Shown piece by piece: positions 63,356 through 64,000 of a stretch of DNA of 64,000 bases. A model generated the notes under the pieces. That model had not been told where the DNA came from, did no database searches, and worked only from the letters and a program-made list of their open reading frames with translations. This DNA comes from Methylococcaceae bacterium (lineage in GTDB: Bacteria; Pseudomonadota; Gammaproteobacteria; Methylococcales; Methylomonadaceae). The translations under genes were made by a program, and so were the position numbers. Within the stretch, counting starts at the first letter, position 1, and each line of letters starts with the position of its first letter. The stretch lies in assembly GCA_016715325.1 (NCBI GenBank), contig JADKAL010000005.1, positions 168,255-232,254 on the forward strand. The letters run 5' to 3'.

Positions 63356-64000
63356 TTAAGGCTTTGAATCCTTTGCAGGATTTATGGCCTTCAGTATCTC
63401 AATGAGTTTATCAATATTACCTTTGTGTAAAGAACCATCAATTAATTCATGCAAAGGTGAGGTCGGTTCCGATACGGATAACATTCTAGTTGGTGGAGAA
63501 CCGAAATTTTTGATAGCAGTTTCCCTAAGCAATTTGATCATTTCTTGGTCTTCACCCATTTCCCGCTTATAGCCGACAAAGGCAAGCGCCGATGCTTCCT
63601 TAAAAGCGTAATCTTCAATTAGTCTCATTGTATGGCTGTATTGTCGAGCAACAAACCAAGTAAACCAAACTGCAGGTCCTGTTAAAAGTATTCTCGCTAG
63701 CACACTCCAGGCATCAATAGTTCCATCCGCTTTGATAAGCGGTGTTAAATTGATGATCCCTGTAGTGGTTAAAAATATTCCAGCAATCAAAAATATTATG
63801 CCCACAATAAAGCCATATTTCCAATAGCTTATGCTTTTTTCCAAAGTATTTCGCCGTGCTGCGAAGGATGCAGCCAACCCAGCCTTGCTTGAACCTTCGA
63901 GCACGAATAAAGCTTGTTCTTCTAATGATTTAATTTTTTTAAGTAATTCTTTTTGTTGAATATTTCCGGATTCGATATCGGATAAAATTACTTGAATCGA
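63356..64000 (-). CDS. Membrane protein of unknown function, partial (start outside window)
   Basis: The frame is open to the right edge, giving at least 214 codons, so the true start lies outside. A GTG at 63902-63904 is available but the upstream codons (QQKELLKKIKSLEEQALFVL) continue the frame as a coiled-coil, suggesting they belong to the protein. Two membrane helices follow (FIVGIIFLIAGIFLTTTGII and ILLTGPAVWFTWFVARQYS). The C-terminal part is soluble and helical. I do not recognise the family. It converges on rnhA, with only 4 bases between the stops. Confidence 0.65.
   Translation of the reverse strand, partial: SIQVILSDIESGNIQQKELLKKIKSLEEQALFVLEGSSKAGLAASFAARRNTLEKSISYWKYGFIVGIIFLIAGIFLTTTGIINLTPLIKADGTIDAWSVLARILLTGPAVWFTWFVARQYSHTMRLIEDYAFKEASALAFVGYKREMGEDQEMIKLLRETAIKNFGSPPTRMLSVSEPTSPLHELIDGSLHKGNIDKLIEILKAINPAKDSKP

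Overview
The window reads as chromosome from a nitrogen-fixing, urea-using gammaproteobacterium of moderate GC content. The evidence is the miaB-ybeZ-ybeY-ybeX and rpoZ-spoT-ridA-recG blocks, a NifL/NifA regulatory pair, and an Rnf complex embedded in the nif region. The style of the nif/rnf neighbourhood, with NafY, RnfH, a DUF364 protein and a GlcF-like Fe-S protein, together with a PQQ-type dehydrogenase, would fit a methanotroph of the Methylococcales. That is inference, because no pmo, mmo or mxa gene lies in the window.

Layout. (1) 1-6116: the end of a probable outer-membrane porin, then a urea ABC transporter urtABCDE. (2) 6128-12642: a HupE/UreJ-type nickel permease and urease ureDABCEF-G. 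A CoiA-like zinc-ribbon gene (11076-11897) with its own terminator is inserted between ureF and ureG. (3) 12694-21161, minus strand: a nif cluster nifE-nifN-nifX, NifX-associated protein, CCE_0567-type protein, fdxB and 2Fe-2S ferredoxin, followed by a tail of little-known genes (TPR-like, 127-aa, DUF364, 147-aa) and a GlcF-like Fe-S protein. It is preceded by a clear sigma-54 promoter and a NifA site. (4) 21162-24596: a cytochrome-motif/PQQ-dehydrogenase fusion gene broken by a frameshift, an exported protein of unknown function, and palindromic sequence. (5) 24597-31765, minus strand: rnfABCDGEH followed by a 189-aa unknown, a rhodanese and nafY. (6) 32103-35209: nifLA, divergent from rnf, with sigma-54 promoters on both sides and a NifA site in the shared gap. 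(7) 35742-39036: ilvI-ilvH-ilvC. (8) 39246-43939: miaB, phoH-like, ybeY, corC, galE. (9) 43947-48099: dtd, a nuclease, an SPFH protein, a GIY-YIG-like protein and ubiC. (10) 48106-55122, minus strand: recG, ridA, spoT, rpoZ, pgk and a thioredoxin-fold protein. (11) 55358-59514: a short-type NAD-glutamate dehydrogenase and an RsbW/STAS pair. (12) 59763-64000: panD, mltD, a methyltransferase, rnhA and an incomplete membrane protein.

The genes fit a nitrogen economy. UrtABCDE imports urea, urease with its nickel permease releases ammonium, NifEN/NifX/NafY build and carry nitrogenase cofactor, and Rnf plus the ferredoxins supply low-potential electrons. NifLA ties nif and rnf expression to nitrogen and redox status. 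Structural nifHDK are not in the window.

The most unusual feature is that four otherwise well-conserved genes each carry one disabling change: urtC (in-frame TAG), nifN (one base missing), the PQQ dehydrogenase (one base missing) and spoT (TAA where TTA is expected). Each reads normally on both sides. Either the assembly contains point errors or the strain is a recent multiple mutant, and raw reads would decide. The best candidates for undescribed biology are the nif-tail genes at 13958-16271, the 189-aa gene in the rnf operon, and the CoiA-like gene inside the urease operon.
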